From positions 3,100,001-3,164,000 of the forward strand of contig NZ_CP129019.1 in NCBI RefSeq assembly GCF_020524355.2: a DNA stretch of 64,000 nt, given 5' to 3'. The position numbers and the translations under genes were made by a program. A model generated the notes under the pieces. That model was not told the origin of the DNA, did not search any database, and saw nothing but the letters and a program-made list of their open reading frames with translations. This document shows, piece by piece, positions 41,535 through 50,529 of the stretch. The stretch comes from Mesobacillus subterraneus (GTDB lineage: Bacteria > Bacillota > Bacilli > Bacillales > Cytobacillaceae). Every line of letters begins with the position of its first letter. Position 1 is the stretch's first letter.

Positions 41535-43256
41535 TTAAAACATCCTCTGAATCAGCCTTTGAATCCTTGCCTGCAGCTCGGTAATACTGAACGGTTTTGT
41601 AACATAATCATCCGCTCCAAGCTTTAGGGCGCGCGCAATATCGTATTCTGTCTTCCGTCCCGTAAGCATCAGTACATTGACTTGGCTGGCGTTCTCCGTA
41701 CTTTTCACTTTGCTAAGCACCTCAATTCCATCCATGACCGGCATGACACCGTCAAGTATGAGGAAGTGCTTTCCCTCGCACTCAAGACGACCAGCTTCAA
41801 AGAACATCTCGCCGTTTTCATACGATTCAATATTGAGCACCACATTGTCCGCATCTATATTTTGCAATACCCGGACGAGAAGGGTCCTGATAATGGCATC
41901 ATCATCTATGACGGAAACATTGAGGATTTTAGTTGCCGGCAGCATCGTTTCATTGGCACTCTCTACACATGCCCGGCCTTTTTCCTTTGCCTTATATAAA
42001 GCCTGGTCGGACTTTTTCAGGATATCCAGGCTTCCTTCAGTTGGCTTGTTGACCATATAAATACCTGCAGAGAAACTGACATGGAAGGAGCGTCCTTGTA
42101 CTTCAAATTCGACCTTCGAAAATTCTTCGAGGATCCGCCTGGCCACTTCAGAAGCTTCTTGATCATTCGTGTTTGGAAAGAGAACAATGAACTCTTCACC
42201 TCCATACCGGAAAACAATATCAGTGCTTCTGGTCTGTTGTTTTAAGAATAAGGCAAAGGCTTCCAGCACTTTGTCTCCGGTAAGATGACCAAACGTATCA
42301 TTGATTTTCTTAAAATGATCGAGATCTAGAACTCCTATTGAAAAAGCAGCATTTTTCCGTTCAAAGTCTTTTAAATAACGGTCCAGCTGGTCAAAAAGGA
42401 ACCTTCTATTATAAACCTGAGTTAACTCATCGATAAGCACTGATTGATCAAAGATTTGTTTTCTCTGCAATTGGCGGTTAATCCTGACTATGAATTCCTC
42501 CATATCAATCGGCTTTTCAATGAAATCATCTGCCCCCATTTCATAAGCATTCATTCTCGTATTTCGATCGGTTTGGGTGCTGATGACCACCTTTGGAATG
42601 AATTGTTTGTGATTATGCTCCTGAATACTCTCCAATAATTGAAAGCCGTTTTTTGAAGGCAAATCTACATCAATCACCAAACAATCAGGCTGAAGATCAT
42701 AATACAGAGATACTGCTTTTTCTGGCTCTGTATTTGTCATCACCATCCAGCCATTATCCTCTAGAGCTTCCTTTAATAGGATCAGCATCGTCACATCATC
42801 ATCAATAATTTGGATTAACGGTAAATTATCGCAGCAAGGCTCACTCTTTTTAAAATCAGATTCCCTGAAGTGCTCATACTCATAGCTAAGACTAATGAGT
42901 TCGAACAAAAAGTCTCTCAGTTCATCCTTTTCCCATTCCATGTTTTCGCCGGCTTCAAGCCTTTCAAGAAGCGTGGAGGAAACAAAATGCAAACCTCCAA
43001 GATGAATAGTTCCCGAAGTGCCTTTTATCGAGTGCAAGAAGCGATAAACCTCTTCATTGTCAACTAATTCGGCAGGCTGATTATCGAACCACCAGGATAT
43101 TTTCTGTTTAATTTTTTCGAATAATAGTTTTTGATATTTTTCCAAAGCCACTCTCTGCACCCCATTATTAATCAATGATTCTCTGGTACTTGTATTCTGG
43201 CTGTTATTCAGTGATTTCAGCCTAGGAACAGCCTTATATCGGCCGTCAACATTCAT
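41535..43256 (-). CDS. Hpt-REC-GGDEF-REC diguanylate cyclase
   Basis: 573 aa. The Hpt domain has phospho-His H75 (FLHSIKGTSGT). REC1 has IDDD at 151-154 and D196 (LVIDVDLP). The GGDEF domain has active GGEEF at 352-356 and an intact RxxD inhibitory site, RSTD at 343-346. REC2 has DDD at 451-453 and D502 (LILDGVMP). It makes c-di-GMP under phosphorelay control. The annotated ATG has no visible RBS; a GTG about 105 bp downstream follows GGGGTG and would still keep the Hpt domain, so the start is open. It is the first gene of the operon, and the HEAT gene follows with no gap. Confidence 0.88.
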   Translation of the reverse strand: MNVDGRYKAVPRLKSLNNSQNTSTRESLINNGVQRVALEKYQKLLFEKIKQKISWWFDNQPAELVDNEEVYRFLHSIKGTSGTIHLGGLHFVSSTLLERLEAGENMEWEKDELRDFLFELISLSYEYEHFRESDFKKSEPCCDNLPLIQIIDDDVTMLILLKEALEDNGWMVMTNTEPEKAVSLYYDLQPDCLVIDVDLPSKNGFQLLESIQEHNHKQFIPKVVISTQTDRNTRMNAYEMGADDFIEKPIDMEEFIVRINRQLQRKQIFDQSVLIDELTQVYNRRFLFDQLDRYLKDFERKNAAFSIGVLDLDHFKKINDTFGHLTGDKVLEAFALFLKQQTRSTDIVFRYGGEEFIVLFPNTNDQEASEVARRILEEFSKVEFEVQGRSFHVSFSAGIYMVNKPTEGSLDILKKSDQALYKAKEKGRACVESANETMLPATKILNVSVIDDDAIIRTLLVRVLQNIDADNVVLNIESYENGEMFFEAGRLECEGKHFLILDGVMPVMDGIEVLSKVKSTENASQVNVLMLTGRKTEYDIARALKLGADDYVTKPFSITELQARIQRLIQRMF

Positions 43257-43489
43257 ATGCTTATTTGATTATATATTATGGAAGGAAAGGCTGATAGATA
43301 ATTATGGCTATCACCATATGCCCCATTTTTCCATTGACATTTGAATAAACAATTAGATTATAGGCAAAAAATTCGCAAATAGCGTACTATAATATGTTAA
43401 AGTTATAGTGAAATATCCGAGTACGTATTTTTAGAACATATCTTTTCTCAAGGGGGGCAGGAACCCCACTATGACTGGAGATTAAGCCT
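43257..43489. promoter_or_regulatory. Divergent promoter region of the EPS-signalling operon and the KinB-like gene
   Basis: Plus-strand boxes: TTGACA at 43334-43339 with GATTAT 16 bp on, and an isolated TATAAT at 43388-43393. The KinB-like start follows GGAG by 9 bp. On the minus side the leader is AT-rich, with no RBS before the first ATG of the operon. Confidence 0.4.
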
Positions 43490-44749
43490 ATGGATCAATT
43501 AACAGTTCTTGTATTGAATCTGATTTTCATCCTGTTTACTACATTTGTGTTCCAATACATTATCGTCAACAAATTCACAACTTTATTTAGGAAATATGCC
43601 AAAATCCTCATTATTATATTAGGCGGAATCCAAATTCTGTTTTGTATGTCTTTTACGGTGGTTGGAAGTACTGATTTCATCTTCGACCTGCGATTGATCC
43701 CTGTTGTCGTCGGAGGCTTGTATGGAGGTCCGGTCGTAAGCGTCATGCTTTTTATAACCGTTGTACTGGCCAGGCTCCCTTTTGGTGGCAACGGGGTATG
43801 GATCAACTTTTTCAACATGCTCACGATCACCGTACTAACCGTATACCTTTCAGGCAAGTTCAAGGCTTTTCCGCTGACCAGGAAGTTGTATACTGTTGTG
43901 ACGATCGCTCTATCCTATACGACCCTCATTTTCCTGATGAAGGCAACGGTGTTTAAAGATCCGTCCGATCTTCAATTCATGCTCTTTTATGGCCTTACGC
44001 TTTCCGGCGGTATCATTATTGTTACTTATTACATTGAAATCATGATGCAAAACCATCTGTTACATTATGCTGTGATGAAATCCGACAAAACCGAAGTGGT
44101 ATCCCAATTGGCTGCGAGTGTCAGCCATGAGGTCCGTAACCCGCTTACTGTCACACGTGGATTTTTACAAATGTTGAAAGATCCAAGCATAGATGAGAAA
44201 AAGAGGCTTTATTACTTGAATACAGCAATTGATGAACTCGATCGTGCAGAAACAATCATCAAGGATTACCTTAATTTCGCAAAGCCTCAATCGAATATGA
44301 GATCATCGATCTGTGTAAAAGAAGAAATCGAGAAAGCACTAGAACTAATCCTTCCTTATGCAAATCATTTTTCTGTAAATATCAAAAGGGATTTGATGGC
44401 GGGGATGAATGTTGCCGGTGAAGCCTCCAAATTCCATCAATGTATACTCAATATCATCAAAAATGGCATTGAGGCTATGCCAAACGGTGGTGACCTGGTG
44501 ATCAGCTGCCGTGAGATGGCAAATCACCATGTATCCATTACGATCGAAGACACAGGATGCGGTATGACTCCACAGCAATTAGCCAAAATCGGGGAGCCTT
44601 ATTTTTCAACCAAGGCCGAAAAAGGCACGGGTCTCGGGATGATGGTCGTGAATAAAATCATACAGGAAATGGGCGGCACAGTGGAAGTAAAAAGCAAACT
44701 AAACGAAGGCACCAAATTCAAGATCACATTACCGCTTTATAACGTGTAA
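43490..44749 (+). CDS. KinB-like sporulation-type sensor histidine kinase
   Basis: 419 aa. Six hydrophobic helices (residues about 5-185) of the 5TM-LYT type, with the GGLYGGPVVS and RLPFGGNGVWINF loops, are followed by HisKA (QLAASVSHEVRNPLTVTRGF) and HATPase (NIIKNGIEAMP, EDTGCGM, KGTGLGMMVV). The layout and length match B. subtilis KinB, one of the kinases feeding the Spo0F-Spo0B-Spo0A relay. There is no cognate regulator beside it, which fits an orphan sporulation kinase. The kapB partner gene of B. subtilis kinB is not present here. Confidence 0.85.
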   Translation: MDQLTVLVLNLIFILFTTFVFQYIIVNKFTTLFRKYAKILIIILGGIQILFCMSFTVVGSTDFIFDLRLIPVVVGGLYGGPVVSVMLFITVVLARLPFGGNGVWINFFNMLTITVLTVYLSGKFKAFPLTRKLYTVVTIALSYTTLIFLMKATVFKDPSDLQFMLFYGLTLSGGIIIVTYYIEIMMQNHLLHYAVMKSDKTEVVSQLAASVSHEVRNPLTVTRGFLQMLKDPSIDEKKRLYYLNTAIDELDRAETIIKDYLNFAKPQSNMRSSICVKEEIEKALELILPYANHFSVNIKRDLMAGMNVAGEASKFHQCILNIIKNGIEAMPNGGDLVISCREMANHHVSITIEDTGCGMTPQQLAKIGEPYFSTKAEKGTGLGMMVVNKIIQEMGGTVEVKSKLNEGTKFKITLPLYNV

Positions 44750-44777
44750 AACGGGAGATGTAAAATTCTCCCGTTTT
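44748..44777. terminator. Terminator between the KinB-like gene and sspH copy 2
   Basis: AAAACGGGAG-N10-CTCCCGTTTT, overlapping the kinase stop; symmetric A4/T4 ends serve both convergent genes. Confidence 0.83.
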
Positions 44778-44778
44778 G

Positions 44779-44958
44779 TCATTCCTCTATTAAATTCAAG
44801 ACTGGTACGTCTCTCTCAACTTCCGGTTCTGATTTTGAATAAATCCTCGCCATCTTGGTTTTTTCATCAATATGCTGGATGATGATTGACATCCCATCAT
44901 AAGTAACATTAATCATTTCTGCTGACTCAACAATTTCTTTTGCCCGGTCTACATTCAT
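44779..44958 (-). CDS. sspH: H-type small acid-soluble spore protein, copy 2
   Basis: 59 aa from the ATG after AAGGAGG; upstream in-frame starts are unsupported. SspH pattern: MNVDRAKEIVESAEMINVTY, then DGMSIIIQHIDEKTKMARIY. It is closer to B. subtilis SspH than the copy at 26799. Expected forespore-specific expression. Confidence 0.88.
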   Translation of the reverse strand: MNVDRAKEIVESAEMINVTYDGMSIIIQHIDEKTKMARIYSKSEPEVERDVPVLNLIEE

Positions 44959-45036
44959 TCCTGACTTCCTCCTTCTTGGTACAAAACATAATTTATGCTT
45001 AATCATGTTCTGCTATCCAAAAAAGCCGCCTAAAGA

Positions 45037-46068
45037 TTAAATCTTGAAATTCAACTTAATAACATTCGCTTTTCTTAGAGTGTCGTAGATAATCACGATA
45101 ATCGGACCGATGAAAATTCCGGAAAGCCCCAGAAGCTTGAGGCCAATATACATGCTGATCAATGAGGCAAGTGGTGATATGCCAAGGTTCGTTGAATAAA
45201 TCTTTGGTTCGATCACCCTGCGGACAACAGTGATGACCAGGAATAAAATTATTAATCCAATTCCCAGAAAATGATTATCCTGCAAGATTGCGATAACGGC
45301 CCATGGTACTAGCACCGATCCAGTTCCAAGAATCGGCAGGATATCTACAATGACAATCAATAATGACAGAAGCCCTGTGTATTTAACCCCTAGAATGCTC
45401 AAGCCAGCCATGACCATTATAAAGGTGACTAGGCTCAAAATCACTTGCGCTTTTAAAAAACCAATTCCTGCTTTGTTCAACTGGCTTCCCACCAGGAAGA
45501 CCTTCTGCTGAGTTTGCTCCTTCAAATGAGATTCCAGCTTCTTTTTAAGATTAGGAAGTTCAAGACTGAACAAGAATAACGCGATAAGATACACAAGAAA
45601 TTCAATCATGAACCCTGGTATCGCCGTCAGCAAATTGATTATGCCCGCAATGAATTGCTGCAGGAACGAATCGAGTGCATTTATATTCTTTTCAATCGTC
45701 GCTTCAATTTGGCCAGTAACTTCTAACGGGAAGTTTTTTGAATAGAACTCCCACTTTCCCATCAAAGGAAGAATTGCACTTCCATAAATGTCCCTCACGA
45801 ATGTAGGTGTTCGTTCTGATAATGACACCGCTTGATGGGCGATTATTGAAACCAGGTTATATCCGATAACACCTAGCAGGAGTACATAGCTGATGAACAC
45901 TCCGATTACAGCCTGAAGACGCTTGAATGAAAACTTTTTCATAATCCATTGAACCATTCCTTCGAGCATGACTGCTGTTAACATAGCAAAAATGAGCGGA
46001 AGGCTATAAGGAACAAGGAAGAAGATGACTGCAGCAATCACTGCAATCCATACCCATTTTTTCCACAT
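45037..46068 (-). CDS. AI-2E/PerM family membrane protein, YtvI-like
   Basis: 343 aa with about eight helices. The C-terminal PerM core has DILPILGTGSVLVPW, VRRVIEPKIYSTNLGISPLA and GLSGIFIGPIIVIIYDTLRK. Within the superfamily the sequence resembles the sporulation membrane protein YtvI. It is probably a transporter or channel; the substrate is unknown. It is next to sspH copy 2, but no shared promoter is evident. Confidence 0.82.
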   Translation of the reverse strand: MWKKWVWIAVIAAVIFFLVPYSLPLIFAMLTAVMLEGMVQWIMKKFSFKRLQAVIGVFISYVLLLGVIGYNLVSIIAHQAVSLSERTPTFVRDIYGSAILPLMGKWEFYSKNFPLEVTGQIEATIEKNINALDSFLQQFIAGIINLLTAIPGFMIEFLVYLIALFLFSLELPNLKKKLESHLKEQTQQKVFLVGSQLNKAGIGFLKAQVILSLVTFIMVMAGLSILGVKYTGLLSLLIVIVDILPILGTGSVLVPWAVIAILQDNHFLGIGLIILFLVITVVRRVIEPKIYSTNLGISPLASLISMYIGLKLLGLSGIFIGPIIVIIYDTLRKANVIKLNFKI

Positions 46069-46158
46069 ATACTTGTTACTCCCCTTAAGGAAATTAAAAC
46101 TATCTCAGCTTTAAAGATACTATAAACCATCTTTGGTATATCCGCTATTTTTTTCATT

Positions 46159-46240
46159 AGGTATTTTTTTTTAAAAAAACATTAGGTATTTTCCGAAAAA
46201 AAATACTAGGTATTTTTCGAGAAAAAAACTAGGTATTTTT
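46159..46240. repeat. Short A/T-rich tandem repeat, four copies of about 24 bp
   Basis: AGGTATTTT boxes start at 46159, 46184, 46208 and 46231, separated by A-rich tracts (CGAAAAAAA). It is upstream of the DNA glycosylase gene. Confidence 0.7.
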
Positions 46241-46321
46241 GAGCAAAAATAATGGATGACCCATTCTGCTGCAGGGTATAGAAATTAAATAACACCTATT
46301 AGGAGGTATTAGGCAGAACAT

Positions 46322-46969
46322 ATGAGAATATTCCAGGCACTTGACAATGAATTTTTTCAGCAGCCCACCCTTGAATTGGTCGTTTCCCTCCTGGGATGCA
46401 TTTTAGTGAAAGAAACTGAAGAAGGAACAGCCGCAGGCATGATTGTCGAGACAGAAGCCTATGTCGGGCCAATGGACAAAGCGACACACAGCTTTAATAA
46501 TCGCAGAACAAAAAGGACAGAGATTATGTATCATGAATCCGGCTTAGCTTATACTTATGTTATGCACACCCACACCCTCTTCAATGTTGTCAGTGGAGGG
46601 AAGGACCATCCCGAGGCGGTTTTGATCAGGGCCATCGAACCTGTTGAAGGAATACATTTAATGGTTGAGCGCAGAGGCATGCCAGAGTCTGCCAACCTTA
46701 CCAATGGACCTGGAAAGCTTTCGAAAGCAATGGGCATAAATACAGGCGATTACGGGCATCCCTTAACTGAGAAGCCACTATACATCTCGCAAGGGCTTGT
46801 ACCTGAGAGCATTTCTTCAGGCAAGAGAATTGGCATCGATAATTCCGGAGAAGCAAGAGACTATCCTTGGCGATATTGGATCACCGGCAATCGCTATGTA
46901 TCACGACATCAGAATGCTGAGAAAATAATAAAAGTAAAAGATGTTAGTAAAAACGGAGGAACAAAATGA
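46322..46969 (+). CDS. DNA-3-methyladenine glycosylase (AAG/MPG family)
   Basis: 215 aa, standard length. Signatures: LLGCILVKETEEGTAAGMIV, the catalytic ETEAYVGPMDKATHSFNNRR, YTYVMHTHTLFNVVSGG, and NGPGKLSKAMGI. It excises alkylated purines for base-excision repair, and corresponds to B. subtilis YxlJ/AAG. It overlaps the following phosphatase gene by 4 bp. Confidence 0.94.
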   Translation: MRIFQALDNEFFQQPTLELVVSLLGCILVKETEEGTAAGMIVETEAYVGPMDKATHSFNNRRTKRTEIMYHESGLAYTYVMHTHTLFNVVSGGKDHPEAVLIRAIEPVEGIHLMVERRGMPESANLTNGPGKLSKAMGINTGDYGHPLTEKPLYISQGLVPESISSGKRIGIDNSGEARDYPWRYWITGNRYVSRHQNAEKIIKVKDVSKNGGTK

Positions 46970-47490
46970 AGAAAGCAATATTTCTGGACAGAGACGGAGT
47001 TCTCAATGAAGTGTTATCTGACCGTGTAAAATTCGTTAACCGTCCTGAAGATTTCTATCTTCTTGAAGGAGCGGCAGAAGCAGTCGCAGATTTGAGCAAG
47101 GCTGGCTATGAAATTTTTGTGGTCACCAATCAGGGAGGAGTCGGCCTTGGATTCCTGAAGGAAAAGCGCCTCCAGGAAATCCATGAGCATATGGCAAAGA
47201 TGATTCAGGAACATGGTGGCTATATCAAGGAAGTTGCCTACTGCCCACATAAACCAAAAGCAGGCTGTGAATGCCGCAAACCAAATGCCGGAATGCTTCT
47301 TGACCTTGCCAGCAGGCATGATATCGAATTGAAAGGAAGTGTCATGGTTGGAGATCATGAGCGTGATATCGAAGCCGGTAAGAAAGCAGGCTGCAAAACG
47401 GTACTTATCGGAACCGAGGAGACTGCTGCTGATGAGAAGGCTCCTACACTCCAGGCAGCCGTTCCATACATTTTAGGGCTTTTGGTATAA
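46966..47490 (+). CDS. gmhB: HAD-IIIA phosphatase, GmhB-like
   Basis: 174 aa. HAD motif I FLDRDGVLNE, motif II VVTNQGGVG and motif IV VGDHERDIEAGKKAG. The Zn-binding loop CPHKPKAGCECRKP is the hallmark of histidinol-phosphatase/heptose-bisphosphate phosphatases. In heptose-using organisms GmhB removes the 7-phosphate of heptose-1,7-bisphosphate. No other heptose gene is here, so the substrate may be a different sugar phosphate. Translationally coupled to the glycosylase. Confidence 0.87.
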   Translation: MKKAIFLDRDGVLNEVLSDRVKFVNRPEDFYLLEGAAEAVADLSKAGYEIFVVTNQGGVGLGFLKEKRLQEIHEHMAKMIQEHGGYIKEVAYCPHKPKAGCECRKPNAGMLLDLASRHDIELKGSVMVGDHERDIEAGKKAGCKTVLIGTEETAADEKAPTLQAAVPYILGLLV

Positions 47491-47512
47491 GAAGGACAGC
47501 TGTAAAATATGA

Positions 47513-47541
47513 AAAACGCTGCGTATGAACTGCAGCGTTTT
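47513..47541 (+). terminator. Terminator of the glycosylase-gmhB operon
   Basis: Perfect AAAACGCTGC / GCAGCGTTTT stem, 23 bp past the gmhB stop. Confidence 0.87.
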
Positions 47542-47568
47542 CGGGTCTTAGAGGAGCCTTTGTTAGAC

Positions 47569-47880
47569 CAAAATCTTCCGTTCTCCTCCATTTCAGGCAG
47601 ATGTTTTTCCATCTTTTTACCGAAATTCTCCGTTCTCCCCCGTTTCGGGCAGATGTTGCTCCTTCTTGTTACCGAAATTCTCCGTTCTCCGCCATTTTGG
47701 GCAGATGTTGCTCCTTCTTGTTACCGAAATTCTCCGTTCTCCCCCGTTTCGGGCAGATGTTGCTCCTTCTTGTTACCGAAATTCTCCGTTCTCCGCCATT
47801 TCGGGCAGATGTTGCTCCTTCTTGTTACCGAAATTCTCCGTTCTCCGCCATTTCGGGCAGATGTTGCTCCTTCTTGTTAG
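47569..47880. repeat. Tandem array, period 52 bp, six copies
   Basis: Units begin at 47569 (diverged), 47621, 47673, 47725, 47777 and 47829; each is exactly 52 bp. Unit: CGAAATTCTCCGTTCTCC, a variable CCCCGTTTCGGG or GCCATTTCGGG segment, and CAGATGTTGCTCCTTCTTGT. Variants alternate, hinting at duplication of a two-unit block. CCGAAA and TTTCGG can pair within each unit. It sits between convergent gmhB and the 2-oxoacid oxidoreductase operon. Period not divisible by three, so it is not coding. Confidence 0.95.
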
Positions 47881-47903
47881 CGGGCAAGTGCAAATGTGCT
47901 TTT

Positions 47904-48449
47904 CTACGACACTATACTATTAGTCAATGATCGCCCCAGCTGCAGTGCTCGGTGATTGATGTCCAAAAGTGAGTGTTTTTCAGGAGCAAGCACTTTTTTC
48001 AATGCTCCCAATATGGAGTCATCTGCCAGGATTCCCGTTTCTTCCAGAAAAGCTCCAAGCAGAATCATATTGGCAACTCTTGAGTTGCCGAGCTCGTTAG
48101 CCTTGTCGGTCGCATCAATATTCAAAACTCGTATATCTGTTCTCGATGATATCTTTGAAATCAAGGATGAATTTACCACCAATAACCCGCCCACCCTGAC
48201 CATCGGCTCAAATTTTTCATATGAAGGGTTATTCAGCACGATCGCTGTCGTTGGCCGTGACACAAGAGGTGAACCTACCTGTTCTTCACTGACGACAACT
48301 GCACAGTTAGCAGTACCGCCCCTCTGCTCTGGCCCGTAGGATGGTAGCCATGAAACAAACTTCCCTTCATTCATCCCAGCATAGGCTATCAGCTGTCCCA
48401 TCGACATGACTCCCTGGCCGCCAAAGCCTGCAATCAAAATTTCCTCCAT
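47904..48449 (-). CDS. 2-oxoacid:acceptor oxidoreductase, gamma subunit
   Basis: 181 aa, POR_N-gamma domain: EEILIAGFGGQGVMSMGQLI, SWLPSYGPEQRGGTANCAVV and the helical C-terminus. Last gene of the five-gene operon; its start adjoins the beta stop with 1-bp overlap. It holds the alpha/beta subunits together and binds CoA-side structure in PFOR relatives. No clear terminator follows; the 52-bp array begins 24 bp beyond the stop. Confidence 0.9.
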   Translation of the reverse strand: MEEILIAGFGGQGVMSMGQLIAYAGMNEGKFVSWLPSYGPEQRGGTANCAVVVSEEQVGSPLVSRPTTAIVLNNPSYEKFEPMVRVGGLLVVNSSLISKISSRTDIRVLNIDATDKANELGNSRVANMILLGAFLEETGILADDSILGALKKVLAPEKHSLLDINHRALQLGRSLTNSIVS

Positions 48450-49201
48450 CAGCGAACACCCCCTTTCTGTGAATCTTTATACACACCAAGAGGATAGGCT
48501 GGCACCATATTATCCTTGATCCAATCTAACGATTCATTAGGATCAAGACCCCAGTTTGTCGGGCAGCTGGATAGAATCTCAACCATCGAGAAACCCAGTC
48601 CCTGCTTCTGTGTTTCAAATGCTTTCCGAATCGCTTTCTTCGCTTTAACGATGTTCGGCACATCATGCGTCGAAACTCGTTCGATATAGGCTGTTCCATC
48701 CAGTGTTGATAACATCTCACTTACCCGGATCGGCAGTCCCTGGATGCTGCCATCCCGTCCGAATGGAGTCGTAGCCGTTTTTTGACCCACCAATGTTGTC
48801 GGCGCCATTTGTCCTCCAGTCATTCCATAAATCGCATTATTAACAAAAATAACGGTAATGTTTTCACCTCTAGCAGCAGCGTGGACAGCCTCAGCAATTC
48901 CAATCGAAGCAAGGTCACCATCTCCCTGGTAGGTAAAAACAAAGCGGTCAGGAAGGACACGCTTGATTCCAGTAGCCACAGCAGGTGCCCTGCCATGAGC
49001 TGCCTGGGTCATATCACAATTGAAATATTCATAGGACAGCACAGAGCATCCGACAGAAGCGACTCCAACTGTATCTTCAAGAATCCCCATTTCCTCAAGC
49101 ACTTCGCCGACCATCCTGTGGATGATACCGTGCGTACAGCCAGGACAATAGTGCGTCTGGTTATCAGTCAATCCAGTTGTTTTCTCGAATACTGTTTTCA
49201 T
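48449..49201 (-). CDS. 2-oxoacid:ferredoxin oxidoreductase, beta (TPP-binding) subunit
   Basis: 250 aa from the second ATG, 7 bp after GAGGT; an ATG two codons upstream (49207) is nearer the RBS. TPP-binding segment [11 protein letters not shown], then [11 protein letters not shown]. Cysteines in [15 protein letters not shown] and LSSCPTNW fit the [4Fe-4S] ligands of this subunit. It catalyses oxidative decarboxylation of a 2-oxoacid to acyl-CoA with reduction of ferredoxin. Confidence 0.9.
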   Translation of the reverse strand: MKTVFEKTTGLTDNQTHYCPGCTHGIIHRMVGEVLEEMGILEDTVGVASVGCSVLSYEYFNCDMTQAAHGRAPAVATGIKRVLPDRFVFTYQGDGDLASIGIAEAVHAAARGENITVIFVNNAIYGMTGGQMAPTTLVGQKTATTPFGRDGSIQGLPIRVSEMLSTLDGTAYIERVSTHDVPNIVKAKKAIRKAFETQKQGLGFSMVEILSSCPTNWGLDPNESLDWIKDNMVPAYPLGVYKDSQKGGVR

Positions 49202-49203
49202 TG

Positions 49204-50268
49204 TCATACCTCAACACCCCCGGCCAGTTTGATGATTTGATCATAAATCTCTTCCTGGGTAGGAACGACACCGCCAGTTCGTCCAAAGAACGAAACAGGG
49301 GCTCTGCCTTCAACAGCGAGTCTGACATCCTCAACCATCTGGCCTGCGCTCATCTCGACCGATAGATAGCCCTTCACCCTGTCACGGGTTTCTATGAATG
49401 GCTGCTCGGGAAATGGCCAGAGAGTTATCGGTCGGATCATCCCGATTTTCAATCCGTCTTTCCGTGCTTTATTGATGGCATTCATGGCAATCCTTGCTGC
49501 TGTTCCATAAGCAGTTACAATATAATCGGCATCCTCAGTTTCAAACGTATCGTATCTGACCTCATTCTGCTTGATCATCGCGAACTTTTCCTGTAAAAGT
49601 TCATTCCGCTTTTCAAGCGCATCGGCATTCAATTCGAGTGAGGAGATAATTCTTGGTTTGCCATCTCCGCGGGTACCAGTCGTAGCCCATTCCTTCTGTT
49701 CTGGATCCCTTTCAGTCAGCTCCTTGAACTCAACTGGTTCCATCATCTGTCCGAGCATGCCGTCCCCAAGTAATATTACCGGAGTACGATATTGATCAGC
49801 GATATCAAATGCCGCTTCTGTCAGGTCTATGATTTCCTGAAGCGTTGACGGAGCAAGGACAGGTGTATGGTAATCACCATGTCCTCCCCCTTTTGTCACC
49901 TGGAAATAGTCCGATTGCGCAGGCTGGATATTTCCAAGCCCGGGACCACCTCGGACGACATTCACAATCAGTGCCGGCAGTTCTGCCCCAACTAGGTATG
50001 ATATGCCTTCCTGCTTCAGGCTGAATCCTGGACTCGATGATGATGTCATTACACGCACACCGGTTCCAGCTGCTCCATACACCATATTGATCGCGGCTAC
50101 TTCACTTTCCGCCTGTAAAAATAACCCGCCAACCTCGGGCAGCCTTCTGACCATGTAGGCAACGAGCTCACTCTGCGGTGTGATCGGATAGCCGAAAAAA
50201 TATTTGCAGCCCGCATGGACAGCAGCTTCCGCAATAACCTCGTTACCCTTCATAAGTACTTTCCCCAT
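49204..50268 (-). CDS. 2-oxoacid:ferredoxin oxidoreductase, alpha subunit (VorB-like)
   Basis: 354 aa from the ATG 8 bp after GGAG; an ATG two codons upstream (50274) is the alternative. Pattern of KorA/VorB proteins: [56 protein letters not shown], and [12 protein letters not shown]. The closest resemblance is to branched-chain 2-oxoacid (VorB) subunits, but 2-oxoglutarate cannot be excluded. Its stop overlaps the beta start by 4 bp. Confidence 0.9.
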   Translation of the reverse strand: MGKVLMKGNEVIAEAAVHAGCKYFFGYPITPQSELVAYMVRRLPEVGGLFLQAESEVAAINMVYGAAGTGVRVMTSSSSPGFSLKQEGISYLVGAELPALIVNVVRGGPGLGNIQPAQSDYFQVTKGGGHGDYHTPVLAPSTLQEIIDLTEAAFDIADQYRTPVILLGDGMLGQMMEPVEFKELTERDPEQKEWATTGTRGDGKPRIISSLELNADALEKRNELLQEKFAMIKQNEVRYDTFETEDADYIVTAYGTAARIAMNAINKARKDGLKIGMIRPITLWPFPEQPFIETRDRVKGYLSVEMSAGQMVEDVRLAVEGRAPVSFFGRTGGVVPTQEEIYDQIIKLAGGVEV

Positions 50269-50284
50269 TGTCATATCTCCTTTG

Positions 50285-50515
50285 CTATACAGATTTCCTT
50301 ACCTTTTCTGGCCTATAAACAGTGATCACCGAATCCGGACACATTTGCGCGCACTTGCCACAGCTGATGCAATTTTCCTGGTCTGTCACAACCGCCGGCC
50401 GGTAGCCTTTTTCATTCAAGTAATCAGCAAGATAAATGACATTTGTCGGACAAGCGTTCACGCACAGCTTGCATGATTTACAAGTCTCTTCATTAAAAAC
50501 AACTCTCTGCTCCAC
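50285..50515 (-). CDS. Two-cluster [4Fe-4S] ferredoxin subunit
   Basis: 76 aa from the GTG that follows AAAGGAGG by 8 bp; an ATG 27 bp further upstream lies before the RBS and is less likely. Two CxxCxxCxxxCP motifs: CKSCKLCVNACP and CISCGKCAQMCP. It is the delta/ferredoxin subunit of the oxidoreductase and passes electrons from the TPP subunit. Confidence 0.9.
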   Translation of the reverse strand: MEQRVVFNEETCKSCKLCVNACPTNVIYLADYLNEKGYRPAVVTDQENCISCGKCAQMCPDSVITVYRPEKVRKSV

Positions 50516-50529
50516 CGTATTTGCCTCCT

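Noticed and set aside
43441..43489. Possible c-di-GMP riboswitch before the KinB-like gene
   Set aside because: The G-rich/C-rich stretch forms only a short hairpin and lacks the GEMM core elements.
47509..47930. Three overlapping plus-strand frames over the second array
   Set aside because: Same reason: the repeat is non-triplet and generates open frames in every register. No RBS or known protein pattern.
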